64,000 bases of DNA from Flavobacteriales bacterium UBA6693 (GCA_002454815.1 DKJL01000010.1:186001-250000), one strand, 5' to 3'. Counted from the first letter of the stretch, positions 52,458 through 60,497 are shown. Numbers and translations: made by a program. Notes: generated by a model not told the origin, from the letters alone.

Positions 52458-52843
52458 AGCTGAAAATTATATCCGATAAGTATAGAAAAGAAAACAAATG
52501 TTACAATGCACTGTTTCTGGAGCTGTGTTTCAATGTAATTAATTTTAAACTAAAGCATTATGATTTTTTCTTTAAAAAATCTGGCGATTAGCCTTTGGGA
52601 AATAACTGTAAACACCGCAAAGCCGCGCGCAGTAGGCCTTCGCGTGATTTGTGGAAAACTTATGGAGAACTGAGAGTTAAATTAGCCGCTCCGCCTTTCG
52701 ATATCAGATTTCATTTTCTATTTTTGTACGGAGCCGAAGTGCGCAAAGATGCATCCTGTTTGCGGCAGCACATGGAAAATTTAGCAAAAAACAGCGAGTC
52801 ATTTAGCGGATCCAAACATTGGAGCCAACAAAAAAATTAAAAT
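52458..52843. other. Intergenic region between the efflux operon and nrdB
   Basis: 386 bases between divergent genes. A TATTTTTG promoter box for nrdB is at 52719-52726. The 81-codon TTG-started frame 52595-52840 crosses that promoter and does not look like protein. I see no clear promoter for the efflux operon on the minus strand. No hairpin of note. Confidence 0.5.
52719..52726 (+). promoter_or_regulatory. -7 promoter box of nrdB
   Basis: TATTTTTG matches TAnnTTTG and would give a leader of roughly 110 bases before the nrdB ATG at 52844. No clear -33 TTG. Confidence 0.45.
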
Positions 52844-53818
52844 ATGGGGATTTTTGATAAGAGAATAGGATACAAACCGTTTGAATATCCGGAAGTTTTA
52901 CAGTTTATAGACGCCATCAATAAGTCGTTCTGGGTACATTCCGAGGTCGATTTTACCGCGGACGTCCAGGATTTCCAGTCGCAGCTGGAGCCACACGAAA
53001 AAAATGCAGTAAAAAACGCCTTGCTCGCCATTGCACAAATTGAAGTTTCTGTGAAAACGTTTTGGGGGAATCTGTATAATCATCTTCCTAAGCCGGAACT
53101 GAACGGTCTCGGCGCCACTTTCGCTGAATGCGAGTTCCGTCATTCCGAAGCGTATTCGCGCCTTTTGGAAGTTCTGGGCTACAACGATGAGTTCACCCAG
53201 GTGATCGAAATTCCGGCCATCAAGAAAAGAATCGATTTCCTTTCCAATGTGCTTCGCCACGCGAATTCTACCACGCCAAAAGAGTACGTAAGTTCCCTTT
53301 TGCTGTTCAGTATTCTGATCGAAAACGTTTCGCTGTTTTCACAGTTTGCCATTATATTGTCTTTTACCCGGTTTAAAGGGTACATGAAAAATGTATCTAA
53401 TATTATTGCCTGGACTTCTGTGGATGAGCAAATTCACGCCAACGCCGGGATTTTTCTGATCAATAAAATCAGGGAAGAGCAGCCCGAATTACTTACGGAT
53501 TCCGATATCGAAGATATTTACACTTTGGTCGATCATTCTATCGAGCTGGAGGAGGAAATTCTGGACTGGATTTTCGAGTTGGGTGAAATTGATAATGTCA
53601 GCAAAGAAAATCTGCTGAACTTCATGAAATTCCGTGTCGACGACAGTCTCAAGAAAATCGGAATGCAGACGCGTTACAACGTCAGCGCCGAGCAATATCG
53701 ACCGATGGTCTGGTTTGAAGAGGAGGTTTTTGCCAATTCAATGGACGATTTCTTCGCCAAAAGACCGGTAGATTATACGAAGCACGACAAGAGTATTACG
53801 GAGAACGATTTGTTTTAA
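52844..53818 (+). CDS. nrdB: Ribonucleotide reductase class I beta subunit
   Basis: Carries the dimetal cofactor that starts the radical chemistry of deoxynucleotide synthesis. 324 residues. Metal ligands can be placed: Asp in EVDFTADVQDF, ExxH in AECEFRHSEAY, Glu in IENVSLFSQF and ExxH in VDEQIHANAG. The tyrosine four residues after the first histidine is kept. No N-terminal ATP-cone. From knowledge of Flavobacterium johnsoniae, close homologues are class Id with a dimanganese cofactor and no NrdI; that subclass is inferred here. Confidence 0.95.
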   Translation: MGIFDKRIGYKPFEYPEVLQFIDAINKSFWVHSEVDFTADVQDFQSQLEPHEKNAVKNALLAIAQIEVSVKTFWGNLYNHLPKPELNGLGATFAECEFRHSEAYSRLLEVLGYNDEFTQVIEIPAIKKRIDFLSNVLRHANSTTPKEYVSSLLLFSILIENVSLFSQFAIILSFTRFKGYMKNVSNIIAWTSVDEQIHANAGIFLINKIREEQPELLTDSDIEDIYTLVDHSIELEEEILDWIFELGEIDNVSKENLLNFMKFRVDDSLKKIGMQTRYNVSAEQYRPMVWFEEEVFANSMDDFFAKRPVDYTKHDKSITENDLF

Positions 53819-53830
53819 GTATTTATTTTG

Positions 53831-53946
53831 GGCGCCTGGTCCGCCTTCCGTTCCCACTTTTTTTCTTTTCAAGAAAAAAGAGTTCCACTCAAGTCGGGGC
53901 GCAGTGGGAGCCTGAGTATAAAGGGGGCGCGAGCGAAGCGAGCGCC
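53831..53946. repeat. Composite inverted-repeat element, type A
   Basis: TTCCCAC (53851-53857) pairs with GTGGGA (53904-53909) around an inner hairpin CTTTTTTTCTT/AAGAAAAAAG (53857-53880). A second GC-rich inverted repeat, GGCGC/GCGCC with GAGCGAAGCGA between, follows at 53926-53946. The build is that of dispersed intergenic repeats, and similar text recurs in Chryseobacterium genomes as far as I recall. Copy number cannot be checked here. Confidence 0.5.
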
Positions 53947-54062
53947 AAAAGAAAATAATATCAGAAAAAGCCGGTACAACTCCGGACTGGTGAATAGATA
54001 ATTCTGCTGAGTTGGAAAAGCAGGGTCAAAGCGGGTGGCAATAAAAAATTAGAGAAGCAGCA

Positions 54063-54113
54063 GCGGGCTTCAGCCCGATTCAAAAAGAGAATATAAAAGT
54101 GGCTTTAGCCAAA
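54063..54113. repeat. Pair of short palindromic hairpins
   Basis: GGGCT-TC-AGCCC (near 54065) and TGGCT-TT-AGCCA (near 54100) are two small hairpins of the same design about 35 bases apart. Such xGGCTTyAGCCx motifs are common as dispersed small repeats in Bacteroidota. Confidence 0.45.
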
Positions 54114-54209
54114 CGTAGTGTAAGGATTAGTAAAACCTTGACCAAAAAAAATCAGGATTCAATTGCTGAGCCCTGACAACGCTGCTAAATAAAACGGACA
54201 GAAATAAAT

Positions 54210-54296
54210 AGCCCCGATTGCAGCGGCATCCTTTTTATTTTTTCTTTGGAAAAATAAAAAGATATAGCGGAAAGCGGGACGAACCTTAGCAAAGAT
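54210..54296. repeat. Inverted-repeat element, type B
   Basis: A perfect 12-base inverted repeat, CTTTTTATTTTT (54231-54242) and AAAAATAAAAAG (54250-54261) around TCTTTGG. It is flanked by AGCCCCGATTGCAGCGGCAT on the left and ATATAGCGGAAAGCGGGA on the right, so that CAGCGG and AGCGGAAAGCGGG border the hairpin. Probably a dispersed intergenic repeat. Confidence 0.55.
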
Positions 54297-54366
54297 GGGC
54301 AGCTACTGCTCCCTAAAAAATAAATATAAAACGTACGTTGTACAGGACCGATTTACAGAATAAAAT

Positions 54367-56022
54367 ATGGACGAGCAAAAAAATATCTGGTGGCTGAACG
54401 AAGAAGCGGAACAAATGCTGAACCGCGGCTACCTGCTGAAAGGCGAAACGGTGCAGGGCGCCATCGAGCGTATCACGACGGCTGCCGCAAAAAGACTATA
54501 TAAACCGGAACTTCAGCCGGCTTTCGAGGAGATGATAACCAAAGGCTGGATCAGTTTTTCCTCGCCGGTTTGGGCCAATATGGGAACGGAACGCGGCCTG
54601 CCGATTTCCTGTTTTAATGTGCACGTACCGGATAATATCGAAGGGATTACGCATAAGTTGGGCGAAGTGATCATGCAGACGAAAATCGGTGGTGGTACTT
54701 CGGGCTACTTCGGTGAGCTGCGCAATCGGGGTACGGCGGTGACGGACAACGGTAAATCTTCGGGTGCAGTTTCCTTTATGAAACTTTACGACACGGCCAT
54801 GGATGTAGTTTCGCAAGGCGGTGTGCGTCGTGGTGCTTTTGCTGCTTATCTGGATGTGGATCACGGCGATATAGAGGAGTTTTTGTCTATTAAAGATATC
54901 GGAAGTCCGATTCAGAATCTTTTTACGGGCATCTGTGTACCGGATTACTGGATGCAGGACATGATCGACGGCGACATGGAGAAACGTAAGATTTGGGCCC
55001 GCGTATTGGAAAGTCGTGCACAGAAAGGGCTGCCGTACATTTTCTTTACCGATAACGTGAACCGCAATAAGCCGCAGGTCTATAAAGACTTGGGAATGCC
55101 GGTGAACGCCAGTAATCTGTGCTCGGAAATTATGCTGCCGTCCAGCGAAGAGGAATCGTTTATCTGCTGCCTTTCTTCCATGAACCTTGAGCTGTACGAC
55201 GAATGGAAAGATACCGACGCGGTGAAGCTGGCGATTTATTTTCTCGATGCGGTCTTATCTGAGTTTATCGAAAAAACAGAAGGAAATTATTATCTCTCGG
55301 GTGCACGTAATTTCGCCTTGCGCCACCGCGCGCTTGGCTTGGGCGTACTGGGCTACCATTCTTATCTGCAGAAAAATATGATTCCGTTTGAGAGTTTTGA
55401 AGCCACACAATTCAATGCCAGAGCGTTCCGGCAGATCCGCGAACAGTCTATGGTAGCTTCTCAGGAACTGGCCAATATTTATGGAGAACCGGAATTGCTG
55501 AAAGGCTACGGAATGCGAAATACCACCACGATGGCGATTGCGCCGACTACTTCCAGCTCGGCAATTTTAGGCCAAACTTCGCCGGGTATTGAGCCATTTG
55601 CATCCAATTATTACAAGGCAGGTTTGGCGAAAGGTAATTTTATGCGCAAAAATAAATACCTCGCAACTCTGCTGAAAGAAAAAGGGTTGGATAACGAAGA
55701 TACATGGCGCACGATTATGCTGAATCACGGCTCGGTACAAAACCTTGCCGGATTATCGGAAGAAGAAAAAGCGGTCTTTAAAACCTTCCGCGAGATTTCT
55801 CCAATGGAAATTATTTCCCAAGCGGCACAGCGCCAGCAATATATTGACCAGGGGCAGTCATTAAATTTACAAATCCCGTCCACGATGCCGGTGAAGGATG
55901 TCAATTTCCTTTATATTGAAGCCTGGAAAAAAGGAGTGAAGTCCTTATACTATCAAAGAAGTTCTTCTGTTTCCAAGGAAATGATGGTGAATTTTGTGAC
56001 TTGCTCAAGTTGTGAAGCGTAG
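54367..56022 (+). CDS. nrdA: Ribonucleotide reductase class I alpha subunit
   Basis: Catalytic subunit that reduces ribonucleoside diphosphates. 551 residues, starting directly with the catalytic-domain N-terminus (NIWWLNEEAEQMLNRGYLLK); the N-terminal ATP-cone that gives overall activity control is absent. Active-site and specificity regions are visible: FSSPVWANMGTERGLPISCF, IGGGTSGYFGELRNRG, NLCSEIMLPS with the cysteine-bearing FICCLSSMNLE, and the C-terminal redox pair CSSCEA. It lies 548 bases from nrdB, an unusually long separation. Confidence 0.96.
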   Translation: MDEQKNIWWLNEEAEQMLNRGYLLKGETVQGAIERITTAAAKRLYKPELQPAFEEMITKGWISFSSPVWANMGTERGLPISCFNVHVPDNIEGITHKLGEVIMQTKIGGGTSGYFGELRNRGTAVTDNGKSSGAVSFMKLYDTAMDVVSQGGVRRGAFAAYLDVDHGDIEEFLSIKDIGSPIQNLFTGICVPDYWMQDMIDGDMEKRKIWARVLESRAQKGLPYIFFTDNVNRNKPQVYKDLGMPVNASNLCSEIMLPSSEEESFICCLSSMNLELYDEWKDTDAVKLAIYFLDAVLSEFIEKTEGNYYLSGARNFALRHRALGLGVLGYHSYLQKNMIPFESFEATQFNARAFRQIREQSMVASQELANIYGEPELLKGYGMRNTTTMAIAPTTSSSAILGQTSPGIEPFASNYYKAGLAKGNFMRKNKYLATLLKEKGLDNEDTWRTIMLNHGSVQNLAGLSEEEKAVFKTFREISPMEIISQAAQRQQYIDQGQSLNLQIPSTMPVKDVNFLYIEAWKKGVKSLYYQRSSSVSKEMMVNFVTCSSCEA

Positions 56023-56561
56023 CGAAATTTGGTCCTTTAATTTAAAACCGCGGATTTACCGCGGTTTTTTTTTGTTTTGTAAAATGATCATTGTTTTCGT
56101 TATCATTTTTATTTGAATGTTTTAAAATGACTTTTTTAGATTAAACCCTAAATTACAGATCATACTTATTTGATTGATTTTACCTATACATATAATAGGT
56201 AGGGTCAACTAACAATTTATCTTTTCCGCAATTTTAAAAGCTAAATTCGTGAAACAGTTGAGTTTTCGTAGTTTCAATGTATTGAAAATTTATCATTTCA
56301 TTAAATTAAAAATAATGATCCAGCACAATGTTAAAGTTTAAATAGTGTAATCTATTCAAAAAAACTAAATCAGTATCATTACATATTGCGTTTTAGCTTT
56401 TGCTTGATTTTCATTAATCTTATAAAAGAATATTTTCAGTAATTGACTGATAATCGATACCAACAAAGGCATTTCGATGCCGCAATTTCTTCTCAGCGGC
56501 TTGGGCCGGCGGGTTCCAGAATCAACTTTTTTTGCTTTAATAAAAACAAAATAGCACTGAG
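56023..56561. other. A/T-rich intergenic region before the oxidase cluster
   Basis: After the nrdA terminator (56044-56073) about 490 bases are clearly more A/T-rich than the surroundings. The last 90 bases before the oxidase gene turn GC-rich again (GCGGCTTGGGCCGGCGGG around 56495). A 69-codon minus-strand frame (56365-56574) has no supporting features. I find no TAnnTTTG box for the oxidase. The region may be a decayed gene or insertion. Confidence 0.5.
56044..56073 (+). terminator. Terminator of nrdA
   Basis: AAACCGCGG pairs perfectly with CCGCGGTTT around ATTTA, followed by nine T. Confidence 0.9.
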
Positions 56562-58313
56562 ATGAATAATTCAATCTTTGGGGAATCCGGAATACAGATA
56601 ACGGTGTTTCTCATCCTCTTGCCGTTATTGGTGGGCCTTGTGATCGCCATAGTAAAAACCTACGGTACTTATAAACAGCTGAAGCAACGCCGCAAGCTAA
56701 CCGAGTTTCAGAAAAAAATTCAAACGCTTTCAGAACAAGAACTCGCCACCTACGAGGAGCAAAGCCGAAATCCCTACGAACTGGCTAATAATGAACTGTC
56801 TGGTGATGAGCCGCCCCGTGACGAAAAGGGCATTATTCATAATGTCAATCGGGTAGATGATCTGAGGTTTATTCCCGAGAAAAAAAGTCCGGTTCCACAA
56901 AAATATATTTCTTCGCAGCAGGCCAATTTGATTCTCTATTTTATCGGTTGCGCTATCTTTTGGCTTTTGTTCGCCACCACGGTGGGCGAATATCTGGGCA
57001 TTAAGTTCGTGGTTCCGGATTCGGACCACCTGAGCTGGCTGAGCTTCGGAAGGTTGCGGCCCGTACATACCAACATGGTTTTTTGGGGTTGGTCCTCGCT
57101 GGCTATGGTGGGCTTGTCGTATTATGTCATTCCGAGGGTGAGCAATACGCAGATCTATAGCCTGCGAATCGGCTACTATACTCTTGTTCTCATGAATCTT
57201 TCAGTGCTTTTTGGAACCATCGCCCTGATGGCCGGAGTTAACAACGGCGGCGGCGAATACCGCGAATACATCTGGCCGATCATGCTGTTGTTTGCCGTCG
57301 GTATTGTAATCTCACTTTACAACTTCCTGATGACGATTGCGAAACGGACTACCAAGGAGATCTACGTGTCAAACTGGTATATCGTGGCAGCCACGATGTT
57401 TGTGGTCGTTATTATTCTGGTGGGATATCTGCCGTTCTGGCAAGAGGGTTTGGCTGAAACTATTATTCAGGGTTATTATATGCACCAGGGCGTGGGCATG
57501 TGGTTCATGTTCCTGAATCTTGGTTTGATGTATTATTTTTTGCCTCAGCAGCTCAATAAGCCAATTTATTCCTACAGTTTGGGCGTTCTGGCGTTTTGGA
57601 CGCAGATTTTATTTTACACCCTTATTGGCAGTCATCACTTTATATTCAGTGCAATTCCGTGGTGGATGCAGACGGTAGCCATCGTTGCCAGCGTAGGTAT
57701 GGTGATACCCGTAGTTGCGGGTACAGCAAACTTTCTATTAACTTTTAACGGTGCCTGGTATCAGCTTAAAACGAGCTACACCTTACCCTTTTACCTCATC
57801 TCGATTATTTTTTATTTTTCCGGTTCGATGCAGGGAACGGTGGAAGCCTTCCGATTCACCAATCTGCTTTGGCACTTTACGGATTTTACCGTGGCGCACT
57901 CGCATCTTACGATGTACGGCATTATCACTTTTATGCTTTGGGCTTTTATTTATACGCTGACGCCACGCATTACCGGCAAAGAGCCGCCCAAGCTGCTGGT
58001 GGGCGTACATTTCTGGCTCGCGCTCATTGGGCTTTTAATGTACACCAGTTCGCTCAGCATCGGATCTACACAGCGTGGGCTGATGTGGATGGAAAATAAA
58101 CCTTTTATCGATAGTGTCGTGTCCATGGCGCCGTTCTGGCTCTGGCGCGCTATCGGTGGAACGATGATGTGGATTTCGCATTTCATTTTTGCTTATAATT
58201 TCTACAAGATGGTTAACGGAAAACCGGAGATCATCATCCCTACAACACCCGGAGAGATTTTACAGGCAAAACGACAGTTGCAGAATACAGAATATACCCC
58301 ACCGAAAAAATAG
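56562..58313 (+). CDS. cbb3-type cytochrome oxidase subunit I (CcoN-like) with N-terminal extension
   Basis: Haem-copper oxidase catalytic subunit, 583 residues. Haem and copper ligands can be placed: His169 (RPVHTNMVF, low-spin haem), His308 (YYMHQGVGMWF) with His358-His359 (IGSHHF) for copper B, His446 and His448 (VAHSH) for the two haems. Tyr352, six residues before the HH pair, matches the cross-linked tyrosine of cbb3 oxidases. Residues 1-110 are an added part with one membrane helix (about 10-30) and a charged linker, reminiscent of a fused CcoQ-like piece. Subunit II follows 4 bases later. Confidence 0.85.
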   Translation: MNNSIFGESGIQITVFLILLPLLVGLVIAIVKTYGTYKQLKQRRKLTEFQKKIQTLSEQELATYEEQSRNPYELANNELSGDEPPRDEKGIIHNVNRVDDLRFIPEKKSPVPQKYISSQQANLILYFIGCAIFWLLFATTVGEYLGIKFVVPDSDHLSWLSFGRLRPVHTNMVFWGWSSLAMVGLSYYVIPRVSNTQIYSLRIGYYTLVLMNLSVLFGTIALMAGVNNGGGEYREYIWPIMLLFAVGIVISLYNFLMTIAKRTTKEIYVSNWYIVAATMFVVVIILVGYLPFWQEGLAETIIQGYYMHQGVGMWFMFLNLGLMYYFLPQQLNKPIYSYSLGVLAFWTQILFYTLIGSHHFIFSAIPWWMQTVAIVASVGMVIPVVAGTANFLLTFNGAWYQLKTSYTLPFYLISIIFYFSGSMQGTVEAFRFTNLLWHFTDFTVAHSHLTMYGIITFMLWAFIYTLTPRITGKEPPKLLVGVHFWLALIGLLMYTSSLSIGSTQRGLMWMENKPFIDSVVSMAPFWLWRAIGGTMMWISHFIFAYNFYKMVNGKPEIIIPTTPGEILQAKRQLQNTEYTPPKK

Positions 58314-58317
58314 TGCT

Positions 58318-59310
58318 ATGGAATTCTATAACAATCATAAGATGCTCTTTGGAAGCGCGCTCGTTTTCTTTTTGTTTCTCACTTTACAGATTGCGATTTT
58401 GCCGGCGTACAATAATCAGGCGGTGTACAAACCTTTACCCGACGAGAAACCATTGACGAAAGATGAAATCGCAGGAAAATCCGTCTACGTCGAGAATGGT
58501 TGCATCGCTTGCCATACCCAGCAAGTAAGGGAGGTAGAAATGGATAAGCCGTATGGACAGAGACCCAGCATCCCGTCGGACTACGCGAACAACCACCGGC
58601 TGGATGTTTGGCGCAACACTGCCAATTTGCTCGGTTCTGAACGTACCGGCCCCGATCTCACCACAATCGGCGAACGGCAACCCAGCGCGGATTGGCATTT
58701 GCTGCATCTTTATCAGCCGCGCGCGGTAGTGAAAGAATCGATTATGCCGGCGTATCCATTCCTGTTCGAAGAAAAAGATTATCTGCAAAAAGGCGATATT
58801 GAGGTAAAAGTGCCAGCACAGTACTTGGATAATAAGTTCAAGAAAATTGTCCCGACAAAAAAAGCGTTGCAGCTCGTAGCTTATCTGCAAAGTTTGAAGC
58901 AGACGCCATTGCCGGAAGGTGTGAAGCCACCGGAATTTCTGTATAAAAAAACCACGAAAAAAGTGGCAGAAGGAGTAGGTTCCGCTAATCTTCCGGATGG
59001 AGCAGATCTGTTCACAGCAAATTGTGCCAGCTGTCATCAGGCCAATGGGGAAGGCCTGCCCGGAGCTTTCCCGCCGTTAAAGGGAAGTCCAGTGGTGGCG
59101 AGCGACGATATCGCCGTTTATGTAAGTATTATTATGAACGGCTATAACGGCAGGCCGGGTTACAGCCCAATGCCGGCGGTTGGGAAAAATGCGAATTTCA
59201 CTCCGGAGATGGTAACCGCGGTGATGAACCATGAACGTTCCTCATGGGGAAATAACGCGAAGGCCGTCACTTTGGAGGAAGTAAAAAAAGCAATGGAGCA
59301 AAGTAAATAA
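58318..59310 (+). CDS. CcoO-like dihaem cytochrome c subunit of cbb3 oxidase
   Basis: 330 residues. N-terminal anchor (MLFGSALVFFLFLTLQIAIL), then a CcoO-type domain with haem motif CIACH (62-66) and axial methionine in SIMPAYPFL (Met143), then a second cytochrome c domain with CASCH (236-240) and Met285 in YSPMPAVG. Standard CcoO has one haem and a separate CcoP has two; here the second haem domain is fused to CcoO and no CcoP gene is present. I start at ATG 58318, 4 bases after the subunit I stop, not further upstream inside that gene. Confidence 0.88.
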   Translation: MEFYNNHKMLFGSALVFFLFLTLQIAILPAYNNQAVYKPLPDEKPLTKDEIAGKSVYVENGCIACHTQQVREVEMDKPYGQRPSIPSDYANNHRLDVWRNTANLLGSERTGPDLTTIGERQPSADWHLLHLYQPRAVVKESIMPAYPFLFEEKDYLQKGDIEVKVPAQYLDNKFKKIVPTKKALQLVAYLQSLKQTPLPEGVKPPEFLYKKTTKKVAEGVGSANLPDGADLFTANCASCHQANGEGLPGAFPPLKGSPVVASDDIAVYVSIIMNGYNGRPGYSPMPAVGKNANFTPEMVTAVMNHERSSWGNNAKAVTLEEVKKAMEQSK

Positions 59311-59317
59311 CATAAAG

Positions 59318-59593
59318 ATGAGCCTCATGAAAATACTTAAAAACATCGCAATTCTAGTCTGTCTGTTCGTGATAAATTTCGCCTTCGCCTGCGAGGCGTG
59401 CAAACTGCAGCAGCCCAAAGTTACGCGCGACTTCACCCACGGTATCGGGCCGCGCGGCGATTATGACTGGATTATCGTCGCAGTAATTGCTGTAATTACC
59501 GTATTGACGTTTATTTACTCGATGAAGTTTCTGCTGAAACCTGGCGAGAAAGATGCAGATCATATTAAATATTCAATATTTAATCAACCTTAA
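59318..59593 (+). CDS. Small exported CxxC membrane protein of the oxidase cluster
   Basis: 91 residues: signal peptide (LKNIAILVCLFVINFAFA), mature end beginning CEACK, a short polar stretch, and a membrane helix (WIIVAVIAVITVLTFIYSM). The CEAC pair at or next to the cleavage site could bind copper, take part in thiol exchange, or carry a lipid. Family not recognised. It starts 7 bases after the CcoO-like gene, so it is surely in the same operon and may help assembly of the copper centre or haem attachment. Confidence 0.65.
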   Translation: MSLMKILKNIAILVCLFVINFAFACEACKLQQPKVTRDFTHGIGPRGDYDWIIVAVIAVITVLTFIYSMKFLLKPGEKDADHIKYSIFNQP

Positions 59594-59605
59594 AAAATTG
59601 CCGTC

Positions 59606-60019
59606 ATGAGGAAAGAAAATAGTTCTGTACTGCTTTTCATCGATGATGATACAGCGCCACTGGCCGAGCTGGAAACGCCGATTGTTTTTGATTTTGATAC
59701 TTCCAAACTTACGGATGGTGAACATGTTTTGAGAATTGTGAGCAAGTCGACGGAAGGTAAAGAAGGAATTGAGAAAATTAAATTTACCGTCAAAAACGGT
59801 CCTACGGTTAATGTAGAAGGACTGCGGAACAATGACATTGTCGATGGTGTTTTGCCTTTGATGATCAATGCCTACGATACGGGTAACCAAAAAAGTTTTC
59901 TCATTGTCGGCAGCGAAACACCGCGCACTGTACCGGTTTGGATGTGGGTAATCATCATTATCTTCACCGGCTGGGCCGCGTATTACGGCATCACTTATTT
60001 TTACGGAATGCCGTATTAA
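59606..60019 (+). CDS. Oxidase-cluster membrane protein with Ig-like domain
   Basis: 137 residues: a beta-rich soluble part (about 10-100, with TDGEHVLRIVSKSTEGKEG and KFTVKNGPTVNVEG, like a small Ig-type fold) and one C-terminal helix, TPRTVPVWMWVIIIIFTGWA. The VPxWMW helix resembles the N-terminal anchor of CcoP (PRWWLW). No CxxCH motif. It may take the place of CcoP as a structural subunit; this is inference. Last gene of the cluster. Confidence 0.6.
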   Translation: MRKENSSVLLFIDDDTAPLAELETPIVFDFDTSKLTDGEHVLRIVSKSTEGKEGIEKIKFTVKNGPTVNVEGLRNNDIVDGVLPLMINAYDTGNQKSFLIVGSETPRTVPVWMWVIIIIFTGWAAYYGITYFYGMPY

Positions 60020-60030
60020 TCTTCTAATTA

Positions 60031-60068
60031 AACGAAAAAGCGAACTTTATGAAAAGTCCGCTTTCGTT
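60031..60068. terminator. Terminator after the oxidase cluster
   Basis: AACGAAAAAGCGAAC pairs with GTCCGCTTTCGTT with a bulge around a 12-base loop, followed by an A/T-rich run. It lies between convergent genes and may serve both. Confidence 0.65.
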
Positions 60069-60086
60069 ATTATTTAAAGATTTCTG

Positions 60087-60383
60087 TTACGCCAGAAACT
60101 CAATTTCTTTGTCTGCGAAATCGCTGTTATCCACCAGGCTTTGCATCGTCTTCATGATTTTCTTGCGCAGTTTGGCCAGTTTTCGCACATTTTTATCTTC
60201 ACTGTAATCGAAGATGCTGTCCTCAAAGGAAAATGTGTCTCCTTCTTTAAACTCGATATTATTTTCCTTTAGTTCTTTCAATAGCATCAGATTCGTCATT
60301 GTTTCCAGGAGATCATACTCCGTTTTGGAAAGTTCTTTCAATGCTTTTAAAACGTGCTTTTTGTATTTTTTCTTGGTTTTCAT
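60087..60383 (-). CDS. Small charged helical protein, unknown function
   Basis: 98 residues, no membrane helix. A lysine-rich N-terminus (MKTKKKYKKHVLKALKEL) and then mostly helical, highly charged sequence (LLETMTNLMLLKELKENNIE, KLAKLRKKIMKTMQSL). No family recognised. Single gene between two convergent or divergent plus-strand units. Confidence 0.6.
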   Translation of the reverse strand: MKTKKKYKKHVLKALKELSKTEYDLLETMTNLMLLKELKENNIEFKEGDTFSFEDSIFDYSEDKNVRKLAKLRKKIMKTMQSLVDNSDFADKEIEFLA

Positions 60384-60460
60384 AAATGGATGTTTCTTAA
60401 TCTTCGTCCTGCAATATAAGATTTAATTGGGACAAAAGTGCGCGCAATCAGTTCAAATCA

Positions 60461-60489
60461 TTGGCAGAATCTGCAAATGACTATCTTTG
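60461..60489 (+). promoter_or_regulatory. Promoter of the sigma-factor gene at 60498
   Basis: TTG (60461-60463), 18 bases, TATCTTTG (60482-60489): an exact fit to the flavobacterial promoter. Only 8 bases separate it from the ATG at 60498, so the mRNA should begin at or within a few bases of the start codon. Confidence 0.7.
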
Positions 60490-60497
60490 CAACGGAC

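Larger units (their letters stand above)
53819..54366. other. Repeat-rich spacer between nrdB and nrdA
   Basis: 548 bases with no credible gene, inside what should be one functional unit. It contains at least four inverted-repeat structures described separately: a composite element at 53831-53946, two short GC hairpins at 54063-54113, and a long A/T hairpin element at 54210-54296. This composition is unlike any other intergenic region of the window. Confidence 0.7.

Noticed and set aside
52648..52672. DnaA-box-like TGTGGAAAA upstream of nrdB
   Set aside because: One mismatch to the consensus, single copy, no cluster; too weak to call.
52595..52840. 81-codon plus-strand frame upstream of nrdB
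   Set aside because: Starts at TTG, crosses the nrdB promoter box, has no recognisable domain and an unnatural residue mix.
56365..56574. 69-codon minus-strand frame before the oxidase gene
   Set aside because: Overlaps the start of the oxidase gene, A/T-rich composition, no domain, no promoter; cannot be told from chance.
56562..58313. Oxidase subunit I as a nitric oxide reductase
   Set aside because: Tyr352 at the cbb3 cross-link position and the CcoO-type partner favour an oxidase. The extra NOR glutamates next to the copper B histidine are not seen. Not fully excluded without a phylogeny.
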